Positions 35,393 through 45,217 of a DNA stretch of 64,000 nucleotides are shown piece after piece; position 1 is the first letter of the stretch; the number at the start of each line of letters is the position of its first letter. The notes under the pieces are model-generated. The model saw nothing but the letters and a program-made list of their open reading frames with translations, searched no databases and was not told the DNA's origin. The position numbers were made by a program, and so were the translations under genes. This DNA comes from an uncultured Rubritalea sp. Lineage in GTDB: Bacteria > Verrucomicrobiota > Verrucomicrobiia > Verrucomicrobiales > Akkermansiaceae. The stretch spans positions 62,001 through 126,000 of the forward strand of contig CALAJT010000015.1 in the NCBI GenBank assembly GCA_937923145.1, written 5' to 3'.

Positions 35393-36034
35393 CTATACTC
35401 TCTTGGTCAGCTTCTGGATGATCACTCCCAATGCTAAGATGATTAATACATAAGCCGCTATCATCCCACCAGCAGTCTGCCAAACCTTATGTGGAAATAA
35501 CCCCAGGCTATAACTTTTATTTGGAAGTATCCATGAATCATCTTGGAAAATAACCCAGTGAAGTGCTCGAAATAGCCCTCTCCAGTAGATCAACATCCAG
35601 ACTCCAGCGACGGCTCCTAGTGATACGAAGCTCGCTATGCTAGCATTCCATACTTTGCGCCAGCCAACCATGAAAAATCCTATTACTGCTAATAAGAGAG
35701 CTATTACGGAGACCCATTTGGCAGCTGTTAGTAACCCTCTAACATCTTCGTAGTGGTAGATTTCTTTCTCGTTCATCCGCTTAAATTTCAGACTGCTTGA
35801 GATCTCTGAATAAGGATTATCATTCCATAATCCCCCACTTATCTTTTTTGCATCATCAAAGAGAATATCTGTAACACGATCACCTAACTTCTGGCGTTCT
35901 TTAAAGTCCTTCTCCATCACTTTCTGATGCATCGGATTCCAGACACTCGGATGAGAGATGAGCAGGACACCACCGAGAACAACTCCTGTTAAAAGAAGCA
36001 AACCGAAGATTGGAATGAGCCATTTTTTATTCAT
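35393..36034 (-). CDS. Integral membrane protein, four helices
   Basis: 213 residues. Likely membrane helices at about 5-26, 103-124, 131-151 and 187-207, with a soluble loop (about 27-100) containing KVMEKDFKERQKLGDRVTDI between helices 1 and 2. I do not recognise the family. Its start overlaps the 3' end of lnt by eight bases, so the two are translated from one transcript; a role linked to lipoprotein or envelope biogenesis is only a context-based guess. Confidence 0.6.
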   Translation of the reverse strand: MNKKWLIPIFGLLLLTGVVLGGVLLISHPSVWNPMHQKVMEKDFKERQKLGDRVTDILFDDAKKISGGLWNDNPYSEISSSLKFKRMNEKEIYHYEDVRGLLTAAKWVSVIALLLAVIGFFMVGWRKVWNASIASFVSLGAVAGVWMLIYWRGLFRALHWVIFQDDSWILPNKSYSLGLFPHKVWQTAGGMIAAYVLIILALGVIIQKLTKRV

Positions 36035-38018
36035 TGTTCGACCTCATTTTTGTTAGAAAGACCGTAACTGCGAACTGGACTAAACAAAAGATGATAAACC
36101 AATCTCCCAGTGCTGCATAGAGCGTGACTTCTCCATCGATAGGAACTCGGGCGTATGCGAAGAGGCTTCTCTTTACGAAAATATTACCAGTCTCATCCTC
36201 TACAATTTGGCGTTTCTTAGTGATCTTATCCTTAAATCCACCAGTGATATCGATAACTCCACTCATGCCTGTGTTCGCTGAACGTATCATTGGGCGTCGT
36301 AGCTCTATCGCTCTAAACTTCGCATTCGCCATGTGCTGACGTGCTGCATCACTAGTGCCGAACCAGCCATCGTTTGTGACATTTACGATCATCTGTGGCT
36401 TGCCACCACGAACAAACTTTCTGGTGACTCTACCGACTGTATCCTCAAAGCAAATAGCGGGAATGACGCCTATCTCTCTGTCACCAGCTTGTAGCATCAA
36501 TGGCTCGTAACTAGTGCCTGGTGAGAACTCCATAGATGGATTCGCACCATATATAGCACTATAGATAGACTCCCGAAATGGGATTTCTGGGAAGTATTCT
36601 CCGAAAGGTACAAGATGGATCTTACCATAAGCGCTTAGCTGACTGGTAGGATTAGTAGGGTCCGCTTTCATAGATGGAGGAGCTATGGCGATGGAGTTGT
36701 AGCTAACGCCTTGGACAGCTGGCCACATACCATCTTCTTTTATTTCTCCTTGGAATAAGTTCGAGCCATAGATTACAGAGAAGTTCCCTTTTGCTAATAA
36801 GCCATTCCGCAGGAAATCATCATCATACAGCGTGAGGAAGATCTGGTTAATTTCATATGGTGCATCCACGTAATACATGTTCTGTGTAAAAGCACTCTCA
36901 GGTAGGAGAACCACATCTGGCTCTAGCATATTTAGCTCTACAGAAACACCCGCTGCCTGAGATTCTTTCAGCTCCATAGCGGCTTCGAAGCTTTCTTTAC
37001 GAAGTTTAGCCAAGCCATCATCCAATGACTTGATGTAACCAGTGTAGTTATCGAGCTGTTGTTTCTCATCACCCCACTTGATGCTTTGGGGGATGTTTTC
37101 TTGGAGGATGAGGACTTTAACAGGATGTGTCTCAACACTGCGAAAATGTCCCATTCTCAGGATTCCATAGACGAATGCCAGTGATACCAAACCTACTGTA
37201 AAAGCGATTTCCCAGTGTGCTTTAAAGCTAGCAGTTTTAGCTTCTTTTATCAGACGGGCACTGAGTTGTAGGAGTGTGCTACAGACGAGTATGGGTAAGA
37301 ATGAAAGTCCAACTACTCCTACCAGATCTGCTGCCTGAGCGATCGTAGGAGTCTCGTGGAATGCTACACCTACTCCATTCCAAGTGAAACCCGTAAAGAG
37401 CCACCCACGAAGCCACTCTAAAACTACCCAGAATGATGCATGCATAAGAGCGAAACGGATCACTCTCAGTGAAGTGCCGAAACCGCACATAAGGTCGAAC
37501 TTCTTTTTACCTCCAGTGGCTAGGTTAGAACGTGCGTCTGATACTGCCAATTTTTTTTCTATCGCTCGGTCTACTCGTGATTTTTTTTCCGTTTCTAGCG
37601 TTATCGATTTTTTCCAAGGATTGCCAATCGTAGCGCAGACGACTCCCCAGATACCAAAGTAAATCGAGAGATATGCACTTAATCCGATCCATGCGAAGTA
37701 GGCGCTGACTGGAGGCACGCCTTCTAGGTCTCCCATCGATTCCAGCCACCAGACATTCATTAACCAAAAAACCATTCCACCTAAATATGCTAAGGTAAAT
37801 GCCTTTAGCTTCTTGCGCTTACTATCTTCTAATGTCCACAGCCCAGCCATCAGCGGGATAGCCCAGAGCCATACTAGACCACTAATATCATAGCCAGGAA
37901 AACACATCGCCAGCATGATGCCACTAGCCAGCGCTAAGAGTAGTTTACCACCTAGCCAGTAATTAAGAAATTGTTTCATTGATGGCTTCTTTCTAGAGGA
38001 TGATTGATAGCTCTGCAA
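36027..38018 (-). CDS. lnt: Apolipoprotein N-acyltransferase
   Basis: 663 residues, longer than the usual 500-550. Lnt adds the third acyl chain to lipoproteins in the inner membrane, which suits the many lipoproteins here. The nitrilase-like catalytic triad is visible: Glu in LLPESAF, Lys in GKIHLVPFGEYFPE and Cys in VIPAICFEDTVG, followed by NVTNDGWFG. Several N-terminal helices precede it. The extra length is mainly a basic cytoplasmic insert at about 130-180 (KSITLETEKKSRVDRAIEKK) and a final helix. It begins the unit with the four-helix protein and follows a TPR gene closely. Confidence 0.92.
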   Translation of the reverse strand: MQSYQSSSRKKPSMKQFLNYWLGGKLLLALASGIMLAMCFPGYDISGLVWLWAIPLMAGLWTLEDSKRKKLKAFTLAYLGGMVFWLMNVWWLESMGDLEGVPPVSAYFAWIGLSAYLSIYFGIWGVVCATIGNPWKKSITLETEKKSRVDRAIEKKLAVSDARSNLATGGKKKFDLMCGFGTSLRVIRFALMHASFWVVLEWLRGWLFTGFTWNGVGVAFHETPTIAQAADLVGVVGLSFLPILVCSTLLQLSARLIKEAKTASFKAHWEIAFTVGLVSLAFVYGILRMGHFRSVETHPVKVLILQENIPQSIKWGDEKQQLDNYTGYIKSLDDGLAKLRKESFEAAMELKESQAAGVSVELNMLEPDVVLLPESAFTQNMYYVDAPYEINQIFLTLYDDDFLRNGLLAKGNFSVIYGSNLFQGEIKEDGMWPAVQGVSYNSIAIAPPSMKADPTNPTSQLSAYGKIHLVPFGEYFPEIPFRESIYSAIYGANPSMEFSPGTSYEPLMLQAGDREIGVIPAICFEDTVGRVTRKFVRGGKPQMIVNVTNDGWFGTSDAARQHMANAKFRAIELRRPMIRSANTGMSGVIDITGGFKDKITKKRQIVEDETGNIFVKRSLFAYARVPIDGEVTLYAALGDWFIIFCLVQFAVTVFLTKMRSNNE

Positions 38019-38022
38019 TCAG

Positions 38023-41000
38023 TTACTTCAGTGCGTTCACTTCGCTGTCCGCCTCAAAGGTGCGGATTTTATCGCGGGTTTTTTCCCATGCCTTGATGCC
38101 TTCCTCTGTCATTTTAAGGCGTATATTGAGATAGTGTTTTTCAGTTCGACGAATGTACTTGTAGGAGGTTTCGTAGGCTAGTTGTTTGTCAGACTTCCCA
38201 TCTTGTAGACCTTCTTTGGCTGGATTGTTACGCTGCCAGATCAAGTCTGTAATGCGGTCAATAGCTGGGGCTGACTGGTCTAGGTTTTCAAAACTGTTCA
38301 CCCATACAGCATTATAGGCACCGATAGCTTTGTCTGTTAGATTTTGTTTATCGTAGGAAATGGCTAGTAGCATTTCTACTCGACGAATGTCATCTTTAGC
38401 AGACGATGGATATTTCAAATAGGCTCTGATTTGCTGCGTAAGCTCAGCATATTTCTGCTGAGAATAGAGGATTTCTATCCACTGATAATGTGCCACGGCC
38501 TTTGGATCAGCACGTGTGAATGGATCATGGATAATAGATTTAAACTGCTTCACTGCTGCCTCACGATCTTCAGGCTTATCGGATTTTGCTAATTCAGTCG
38601 CTAAACCTACGAATGCTTGCGGTTGTTTAATTTTACTTCCGCTCTCCAACACTGCTTGGTAATAATTTCTGGAATTTGTATCACTTTCTATACCCCCGTT
38701 CTCTTTCATAAACTCGGCTATTTTAATCAGAACGAAGTTATCTAACATCTCGATATCGTGTTCTACGTGGAGGTTCAAGTAGAGTTGCTTTATTTTCTTT
38801 GCTCGGTCCTCTTTAGGGCTAAGCTTTTGACTTAGTTCTAATACATCTAGCTCGATCGCTTCGACAAGACCTGCATGATAAGGAATGTTCTTAATATGCT
38901 TACTTTCTTTAAGACCATTAATCACATCTTCATCACTGACTTCTTCTCTACGCTTAGCGATGGTATAGGTCTTAATGGCAGAGTCGGTTCCAGGTGTATT
39001 CGGCTTTAGGTTATGGAGAAAGATCGCTTCTTCTAACTTTTCGTATGCTTCATTTTTGCGATTTGATCTCTCTAGTGCTTCAAATGATGCGGTGATAATC
39101 TGAGTGAAATAAGGTGACTTGTGAGCGTTTGGTTCTGCAAGAAATAATTCTAACTGCGGAATAGTGTCGAGTATTCTCTGATTCGCCAATCCACCCCAAG
39201 TCCTCTGACCGAGCAAAGTAATTAGGTGATAGTAACCCTCCTCTTTAGCGTGCTGATTATTCACTTTCTGAGCAAAGACGATAGCCGTTCTATATTCAGT
39301 TTCTGCCTTGGTTCGTTCACGCTCTAGACTATAGATATTCCCTAACAGAATGTGAGCCTCTGGCTTAATCACGCTGTCCATGAAATTAGCCTGAAAAGAA
39401 GTTAGTATCTCTATTGCTTCGGGATACTTCTGCACGGAGTAGAGAGCGTAAGCTTTATCGTAATTAGCGAATGGGATGTATGTCTGATCTTTAGGATTAC
39501 TGGCTAGGTATCTATCTAACAGATCTATTGATTCCTGCCATCGCTGAAGCTTTCCACAGGTAGAAGCGTAGAGGTAGTCGGAAGTTTCGCTGTATGGATT
39601 ATCTTTTATATTTTCAAATAGATGTTTCAGATATCCCTCAGCCTCTACAAATTCTCCCTGGTAATAATACGAACTACCTAGAGCAAATGTGTAGACAGTA
39701 TTATCGCCTATACTTCCCCCACTATCTATTTCACCGATAGAAATACATTTTTTATATTCACCATTAAAGTAAAACGTAAGCATGAGCTGCTTCCTGAGCT
39801 TATCAGCGTATTCATGTTCAGGGGCTACGCTTAGTAGATCATGACCATAGAGGAAGGCTTGTTCTGCATCATTTGCTAATAAACCGAGACGGGATGCATT
39901 GTATAAATAATCTGTACGGTGCTCAGACTTCGCATACGTTTCATTCTCTAACAGTAATTTATAGGAAGCTAGCGCACCAATATAGTAGCCTTCTTTTTCA
40001 AAGACTATCGCTCTGGCACATATTGATAGTTCCTCTGCTTCATTGAGAGATTTTTCTATTTGTTCCGTATCTTCTACCCAATCACTTAGGTTCAACGCAT
40101 CGATCTCTAAACTGTCAATTTCGAATGCGTCACCTGCGTATAGCTCATAAAATTTCCCGAGCTTTTCTTTGTCATTTTGACTAATTGTTAGAAATTTTTC
40201 TATTGGAGGTGCTTTTGCCAACACAGTGACTGTTTTTGCTAGGCCGAGTTGCGCAGCTTCAAGAGTCAATGCGCTAATGTAGGGAAGAGTATCGATAGAC
40301 TCTTCTAAAGACACTGCAAAATACTGTCCGTGAGAGCTCATGAAATTCTCTATTGAGGACTCCTTATTTCTTTCTGTATAGCTCTCTATCATAGCGCGGA
40401 GACCAGTCAGTTTACTTCTAGTAGTTGCTCTTTGATATCTAGCTGAAATCGCTCTAAGAAATAGTTTTTCGGCTTTTTCATCATTCTCGGCTCCAGCCCT
40501 CCAATAGCTGATTGCCAAGTTGATATTGAAGTCTGCTACATCGAAGGTATCTCTGATGTTATTTCTTTCTAGCAGAAATTTTTCATAACTCCTAACTGCC
40601 TTATCAAACTGATTCACTGCTTGTTGCGCATTCCCCCTCAGCATCAGGGCTTTAATCCTATAGTTATTGGCGTTGCCTTTGTTAATTTCCTCTTCTGTGT
40701 TTTCAATTGCGTAACATTGCTGCAGAGAATCGATGGATCTTAAATAGAGAGCTTTAGCTTCATCTTGTTTACTTTCTTTACGCGCCTGTTGCGCTAATTT
40801 TAGCTGACAGAGTCCTTGGTAGTAGTATGCCACGCCGAATTTTGGTCCGATCGTCTTTAGCCCATCTTTACCATTAGTTTCGATCACTTTAGTGACTATA
40901 GCCAGAGCTTCCTTCCAGTTGCTCTTCTCCATGAGAGTGATACTCTCACTCATCAGACTATCTGAATCCTGAGCGTAGCTGACTTCACCCGTAGCGAGTG

Positions 41001-41049
41001 TGATAGCTAAAATTGAAGTGGTGAAAATTTGTCTCATGTTTCTATTCAA
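38023..41049 (-). CDS. Large exported TPR-repeat protein
   Basis: 1008 residues with a signal peptide (about 1-26, ending SYAQ). The rest is almost entirely helical with many tetratricopeptide-like units, e.g. YYQGLCQLKLAQQARKESK, SYEKFLLERNN, KAYALYSVQKYPEAIEILTS and EAHILLGNIYSLERERTKAE. Such long periplasmic TPR proteins scaffold envelope complexes or bind gliding/secretion machinery; nothing here fixes the role. It ends four bases before lnt begins on the same strand. Confidence 0.8.
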   Translation of the reverse strand: MNRNMRQIFTTSILAITLATGEVSYAQDSDSLMSESITLMEKSNWKEALAIVTKVIETNGKDGLKTIGPKFGVAYYYQGLCQLKLAQQARKESKQDEAKALYLRSIDSLQQCYAIENTEEEINKGNANNYRIKALMLRGNAQQAVNQFDKAVRSYEKFLLERNNIRDTFDVADFNINLAISYWRAGAENDEKAEKLFLRAISARYQRATTRSKLTGLRAMIESYTERNKESSIENFMSSHGQYFAVSLEESIDTLPYISALTLEAAQLGLAKTVTVLAKAPPIEKFLTISQNDKEKLGKFYELYAGDAFEIDSLEIDALNLSDWVEDTEQIEKSLNEAEELSICARAIVFEKEGYYIGALASYKLLLENETYAKSEHRTDYLYNASRLGLLANDAEQAFLYGHDLLSVAPEHEYADKLRKQLMLTFYFNGEYKKCISIGEIDSGGSIGDNTVYTFALGSSYYYQGEFVEAEGYLKHLFENIKDNPYSETSDYLYASTCGKLQRWQESIDLLDRYLASNPKDQTYIPFANYDKAYALYSVQKYPEAIEILTSFQANFMDSVIKPEAHILLGNIYSLERERTKAETEYRTAIVFAQKVNNQHAKEEGYYHLITLLGQRTWGGLANQRILDTIPQLELFLAEPNAHKSPYFTQIITASFEALERSNRKNEAYEKLEEAIFLHNLKPNTPGTDSAIKTYTIAKRREEVSDEDVINGLKESKHIKNIPYHAGLVEAIELDVLELSQKLSPKEDRAKKIKQLYLNLHVEHDIEMLDNFVLIKIAEFMKENGGIESDTNSRNYYQAVLESGSKIKQPQAFVGLATELAKSDKPEDREAAVKQFKSIIHDPFTRADPKAVAHYQWIEILYSQQKYAELTQQIRAYLKYPSSAKDDIRRVEMLLAISYDKQNLTDKAIGAYNAVWVNSFENLDQSAPAIDRITDLIWQRNNPAKEGLQDGKSDKQLAYETSYKYIRRTEKHYLNIRLKMTEEGIKAWEKTRDKIRTFEADSEVNALK

Positions 41050-41096
41050 CGTTTCATAGGAAAATAAACTTAGGTAGTTAGTAGATCACTATTTCA

Positions 41097-41447
41097 CTAT
41101 TGTGGGATCTCCAGTTTATCTCCATTTTCACCCACATTTACGAATGTCACCGTTGTTTCAAAAATAGCGTAATCTGGATCCGATTGATTTTTCAGAACCT
41201 GCACTAGGTAACTCACTGATGTCTTTCCAATTTTAACGCGTGTGCTTCTAATGATAATGATAGCTCCATTATGCACCGGGTGCCTGAACTCAACCTTGTC
41301 CATTCCCATGGTGACAAACTTACAATGTGGGAATTCCAGAGTAGCTGCGATGAAACTCGCTTCGTCTACCCAGCTTAGGAGCCGCCCTCCGAAGAGATTG
41401 CCGTATTGATTCAGGTCTTCGGTGATGACAAGTCTGTGAGTTTCCAT
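41097..41447 (-). CDS. Acyl-CoA thioesterase (hot-dog fold, YciA-like)
   Basis: 116 residues. A single hot-dog domain: HRLVITEDLNQYGNLFGGRLLSW with the catalytic Asn/Asp region and DEASFIAA as the central helix, then MDKVEFRHPVHNGAIIIIRS. This is the YciA/acyl-CoA hydrolase branch, which hydrolyses acyl-CoA to free acid and CoA. It lies one base from the KH/R3H gene upstream and is probably in the same transcript. Substrate length cannot be inferred. Confidence 0.85.
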   Translation of the reverse strand: METHRLVITEDLNQYGNLFGGRLLSWVDEASFIAATLEFPHCKFVTMGMDKVEFRHPVHNGAIIIIRSTRVKIGKTSVSYLVQVLKNQSDPDYAIFETTVTFVNVGENGDKLEIPQ

Positions 41448-41448
41448 A

Positions 41449-41898
41449 TTAGTTGCTTGCTTGAATTTCGATTCGCTTATAACGAGCGGCAGATTTAGGC
41501 GAGTTAGTGGTCACAGATTCATCCACTAGAGCATTATGGACGATGCGGCGGTAGTAAGCATTGAGCGGACGAGTTCGCACAGACTTACCACTTTCTATCA
41601 CTTTCTCAGCGAGTTCTTTAGCTTTTTCTACGAGCTTTGACTCTTGTTCACGGCGGTAGAGATCGCAGTCTACTTTGACCCTAGGAGCATCTGGATAATG
41701 TTTCTGCAAGATCCGATTTACCAGATACTGGATATCCTCCAGCCTATCACCATTTCTACCGATGATACATTTCGATTCATCTGTAGTAATATTCAAACAG
41801 ACATCATCATTTTCCACGACCTTCTCCACTTGGATCTCGAAACCCAAATGATCAAGCATTTTGATCAAAATTTTCTCCGCTGCTTCATCCCATTTCAT
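41449..41898 (-). CDS. KH/R3H RNA-binding protein (Jag/KhpB-like)
   Basis: 149 residues. A type II KH domain with the GxxG loop as IIGRNGDRLEDIQYLVNRIL at about 45-64 is followed by an R3H domain (RTRPLNAYYRRIVHNALVD at about 111-129). This is the KhpB/Jag architecture without the N-terminal Jag domain. KhpB binds many RNAs with KhpA in Gram-positives and is often encoded by yidC; here yidC is not adjacent. Paired with the thioesterase gene. Confidence 0.88.
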   Translation of the reverse strand: MKWDEAAEKILIKMLDHLGFEIQVEKVVENDDVCLNITTDESKCIIGRNGDRLEDIQYLVNRILQKHYPDAPRVKVDCDLYRREQESKLVEKAKELAEKVIESGKSVRTRPLNAYYRRIVHNALVDESVTTNSPKSAARYKRIEIQASN

Positions 41899-42057
41899 AT
41901 TATTAGGATAGAACTGCTAAGTGGAAAATTCCACCTTTAATTTTGGCTATCATAATTACGTGAGGCTTGGATGACTTATCAAATCTAGAGCTTTCTAACA
42001 GACGTGCTACAGGCTTGACGTTTGCTTACCAAAATCGCACGTTTGCTAGTACAAATT

Positions 42058-43776
42058 ATGAGCGATACTAACGAATATAAAGGCAATAACCGTCCCTACT
42101 CATCAATAGTAGTGGATGGTGATGATAGAGCACCGAGCAGAGGGATGCTCTATGCGGTGGGATTTGAGAAGGAAGACTTTAAGAAGCCACAGATCGGTAT
42201 TGCTTCCACTTGGAGTCAGGTGACGCCTTGTAATATGCACATCGATGAACTTGCTATTGAAACTGCCAAAGGTGCTGACGCTGCTGGTGGTAAATCACTT
42301 ATTTTCAATACAATCACTATCTCCGATGGTATCAGCATGGGTACTGAGGGGATGAAGTATTCTCTCGTGAGTCGTGAGGTTATTGCAGATAGTATCGAGA
42401 CTGTTGTAGGCTGTGAAGGCATGGACGGATTCGTAGCTATCGGTGGCTGTGATAAGAATATGCCAGGCTGCATGATGGCGATCGCTCGTCTAAACCGCCC
42501 TGCTGTATTCGTCTATGGAGGCACTATTCTCCCTGGATGTACGAATATCAAAGGCAAGGATGAGGATCTCGATATTGTGTCTATTTTCGAAGCTGTGGGC
42601 AAACATGCTTCAGGTGAATTTAATGATGACGAGCTAGAGAAGGTAGCGGGCTGCGCTATCCCAGGTGCTGGTTCATGCGGTGGAATGTATACTGCGAACA
42701 CGATGGCTAGTGCTATAGAGGCTCTTGGAATGTCGCTCCCTAACAGTTCTGCCCAAGCAGCGGTAGGTGATGACAAGATGATCGACTGCTTCGACGCTGG
42801 AGCGGCTGTGGTAAATATGATCGAGAAAGGAATCCGCCCTAGCGACATCCTTACTCGTAAATCTTTTGAAAACGCGATCGTTCTCGTTATCGCTCTCGGT
42901 GGCTCTACTAATGCAGTACTTCACCTACTTGCAATGGCACATGCTGCGAATGTAGAACTTTCTATCGATGACTTTACCGAGATAGGAAAGCGCGTTCCAG
43001 TAGTAGCTGACCTTAAGCCTAGTGGTAAATATGTGATGGCAGATCTAGTAGCGATCGGCGGCACTATTCCACTTCTACGCAGACTCCTAGAAGCTGGTCT
43101 CATACACGGTGACTGCATGACAGTAACAGGTAAGACAATGGCAGAAAACCTAGCTACTTCAAAACTTGAGTATCCTGCGGATCAAAAAGTAATCCTACCA
43201 TTCGACGCTCCTAAGAAGAAGGACAGTCATCTACGTATTCTCTACGGGAACCTCGCTAGCGAAGGTTCAGTAGCAAAGATTTCTGGAAATGAAGGAACTG
43301 TATTTACTGGATCTGCCAAGTGTTTCAACAGCGAGGAACTTTCAATGAAAGCAATCCTAGCAGGAGAAATCCAAGCTGGTGATGTTATCGTAGTACGCCA
43401 CGAAGGTCCAAAAGGAGGACCTGGAATGCGTGAAATGCTAGGACCTACTGCTGCTGTTATGGGCAGAGGGCTTGGTGATAGCGTAGCGCTTATCACAGAT
43501 GGTCGCTTCTCAGGCGGAAGCCATGGATTCGTAGTCGGACACATCACTCCAGAAGCCTTCGTAGGTGGACTCATCGGTCTGCTTGAGGATGGGGATCTAG
43601 TTACTATCGATGCTGAGAATAATACCATCAGCGCAGATCTCACAGACGAAGAAATTACTACCAGAAAAGCTAACTGGACACAACCGGAGCCAAACTACCG
43701 TCGAGGTGTTTTAGCGAAATTCGCCAAGCTAACCACATCAGCATCTACAGGTGCAGTGACAGACGCTGATCTTTAA
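42058..43776 (+). CDS. ilvD: Dihydroxy-acid dehydratase
   Basis: 572 residues from ATG 42058; the frame from 42022 adds 12 unlikely residues. It dehydrates dihydroxy acids to 2-oxo acids in valine, leucine and isoleucine synthesis. The Fe-S ligands can be placed at C58 (TPCNMH), C131 ([10 protein letters not shown]) and C207 ([14 protein letters not shown]), a three-Cys set typical of [2Fe-2S] DHADs. The C-terminal block [20 protein letters not shown] is also diagnostic. No other ilv or leu gene is in the window. A 13-bp-stem hairpin follows. Confidence 0.95.
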   Translation: MSDTNEYKGNNRPYSSIVVDGDDRAPSRGMLYAVGFEKEDFKKPQIGIASTWSQVTPCNMHIDELAIETAKGADAAGGKSLIFNTITISDGISMGTEGMKYSLVSREVIADSIETVVGCEGMDGFVAIGGCDKNMPGCMMAIARLNRPAVFVYGGTILPGCTNIKGKDEDLDIVSIFEAVGKHASGEFNDDELEKVAGCAIPGAGSCGGMYTANTMASAIEALGMSLPNSSAQAAVGDDKMIDCFDAGAAVVNMIEKGIRPSDILTRKSFENAIVLVIALGGSTNAVLHLLAMAHAANVELSIDDFTEIGKRVPVVADLKPSGKYVMADLVAIGGTIPLLRRLLEAGLIHGDCMTVTGKTMAENLATSKLEYPADQKVILPFDAPKKKDSHLRILYGNLASEGSVAKISGNEGTVFTGSAKCFNSEELSMKAILAGEIQAGDVIVVRHEGPKGGPGMREMLGPTAAVMGRGLGDSVALITDGRFSGGSHGFVVGHITPEAFVGGLIGLLEDGDLVTIDAENNTISADLTDEEITTRKANWTQPEPNYRRGVLAKFAKLTTSASTGAVTDADL

Positions 43777-43789
43777 TCACTTTGATTAA

Positions 43790-43832
43790 AATAGGATCTA
43801 CGATTTTGCGTTACTAAACCGTAGATCCTATT
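43790..43832 (+). terminator. Long-stem hairpin after ilvD
   Basis: AATAGGATCTACG and CGTAGATCCTATT pair perfectly over 13 bp around a 17-base loop. A shorter inverted repeat (TTTAATC / GATTAAA) overlaps its left side. The stem is long for a plain terminator and has no clear T tract after it. Confidence 0.6.
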
Positions 43833-43844
43833 CTAAGGTGAGTT

Positions 43845-44018
43845 ATGTTTGTTAAAGAATTAGCTATTCAAACAATCCAAGAACTACCCGAGGATGCTTC
43901 TTGGCAAGAAGTCGAGGAACGCTTCCGATTCATCAGTGGTGTTGAGAAAGCTAGACAACAAGTCAGGGACGGTGACATACTAGCTCATTCTGACGTGAAA
44001 TCTTCACTTGAGCAATAG
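43845..44018 (+). CDS. ParD-like / small antitoxin, 57 aa
   Basis: ATG 43845 to TAG 44016-44018, too short for common ORF cut-offs. The protein (MFVKELAIQTIQELPEDASW, then EEVEERFRFI-like helix, then SGVEKARQQVRDGDILAHSD) matches the frequent small antitoxins that precede RelE/ParE toxins: 'I..LP..ASW.EV..R..F..GIE.A..D...G....H..V'. The stop overlaps the first codons of the toxin frame. Its partner is broken, so it may be an orphan antitoxin. Confidence 0.75.
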   Translation: MFVKELAIQTIQELPEDASWQEVEERFRFISGVEKARQQVRDGDILAHSDVKSSLEQ

Positions 44019-44320
44019 ATTACAACGTAAATTGGACTCAACTTGTCTTCGAAGATCTTAAAGACCTAGTCATTTTTATTGCTCAGGAGAACACCAATGC
44101 AGATGAGCAGTTGGGTAAGAAGATCATAAGTACTGTTGAAACAATCTCAAGCTTCCCCGACATGGGGATCAAGGTAACAGATTTTAAACTAGATACGATT
44201 CGGGAAGTGAAGGTAAAACCATTTAGTGTCATCTACAAGATTGATCACTAAATCCACTCTATATCTGTATTGAGGATTTGGCATAGCTCCAGACAAACTC
44301 CTGATAATACTGATCTATAA
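44015..44320 (+). pseudogene. RelE/ParE-family toxin with lost start and internal stop
   Basis: The frame overlapping the antitoxin stop reads DYNVNWTQLVFEDLKDLVIF, then GKKIISTVETISSFPDMGIK and IREVKVKPFSVIYKIDH, a RelE/ParE fold (mRNA interferase or gyrase inhibitor). Two defects: no ATG/GTG/TTG starts it (the expected start position reads ATA), and TAA at 44249-44251 interrupts it before the terminal strand. The missing end (IHSISVLRIWHSSRQTPDN) is still present in the same frame up to TAA 44318-44320. It is best called a nonsense pseudogene; a truncated product or ATA start cannot be excluded. Confidence 0.75.
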
Positions 44321-44328
44321 TCTAATCA

Positions 44329-45213
44329 CTACTCAACATTCTGCACTTGTTCACGGATCTTTTCTAGCTCGGTTTTACAGGTGACTACGTGCTGGGCGAG
44401 GGTCGCATCATTGGCTTTAGAGCCGATAGTGTTGAATTCGCGATTTAGCTCTTGGCACAAAAAATCTAGTGATCTACCTACTGGCTGATCTGATACTAGA
44501 TATTCGCGGAAGAGCTTGAAGTGTGAGGATAGTCTGGTGACTTCTTCAGCGATATCACAACGCTCAGCGAAGATAGCTATTTCCTTGAGAACACGTTCGT
44601 CATCTAGGTCAATATTAAGTCCTTCGACTCCGTGGTCGCTAAGCTTTTTGTAGAGGTTATCTCGGTAACGCGTCTTCACAGACGGTGCGTGTTCCTCTAT
44701 TAACAAGGCTTCTTTCTCTAGAAAATCGAGTCTTTTAAGGATATCAGCTTTGAGGTTATCTCCTTCCCTGGAGCGCATTTCGAGGAGACCTATGAGTGCA
44801 GATTTTAGAGCTGGGTTGATTGCTTCTAGGGCTTCTTCTGAGGTTATCTCTTCATTACTTTCAATGAGGATGTTAGGGATTCTGAGTAGCTCTGCCGCGG
44901 TTAGCATAAGCTTTTCATTTAACTCGTCACTCAGACGTTTTAGTTCTGATTGGAGAGCCCTTGCTTTCTGAGTGTCGATGACCACAGCAGACTCCGCACT
45001 AGCTGCACGCTCTATCTGTATGTTTATATTGAGCCTGCCACGTGATATCTTCCCTAACGCTATTTTGCGCAGATGCGCATCGAGCTCATTGAGGGCACGC
45101 GGGAGCTGTATCACTACTTCGCTTTGTTTGCGATTGATAGAGCTCATTTCTACCCGGGCTACGAGCGTGTCTGTGGCATGTTCTGCTCTGCCAAAGCCTG
45201 TCATTGAGTGCAT
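44329..45213 (-). CDS. yicC: YicC-family endoribonuclease
   Basis: 294 residues, starting MHSMTGFGRAE, the family hallmark. The N-terminal YicC domain has MSSINRKQSEVVIQLPRALN; the C-terminal DUF1732 domain ends with DFLCQELNREFNTIGSKAND, the conserved 'E..RE.NTIGSKA' block with the acidic residues of the active site. YicC is an RNase implicated in small-RNA turnover. The start lies four bases from the tatC stop on the same strand. Confidence 0.92.
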   Translation of the reverse strand: MHSMTGFGRAEHATDTLVARVEMSSINRKQSEVVIQLPRALNELDAHLRKIALGKISRGRLNINIQIERAASAESAVVIDTQKARALQSELKRLSDELNEKLMLTAAELLRIPNILIESNEEITSEEALEAINPALKSALIGLLEMRSREGDNLKADILKRLDFLEKEALLIEEHAPSVKTRYRDNLYKKLSDHGVEGLNIDLDDERVLKEIAIFAERCDIAEEVTRLSSHFKLFREYLVSDQPVGRSLDFLCQELNREFNTIGSKANDATLAQHVVTCKTELEKIREQVQNVE

Positions 45214-45217
45214 TGTT

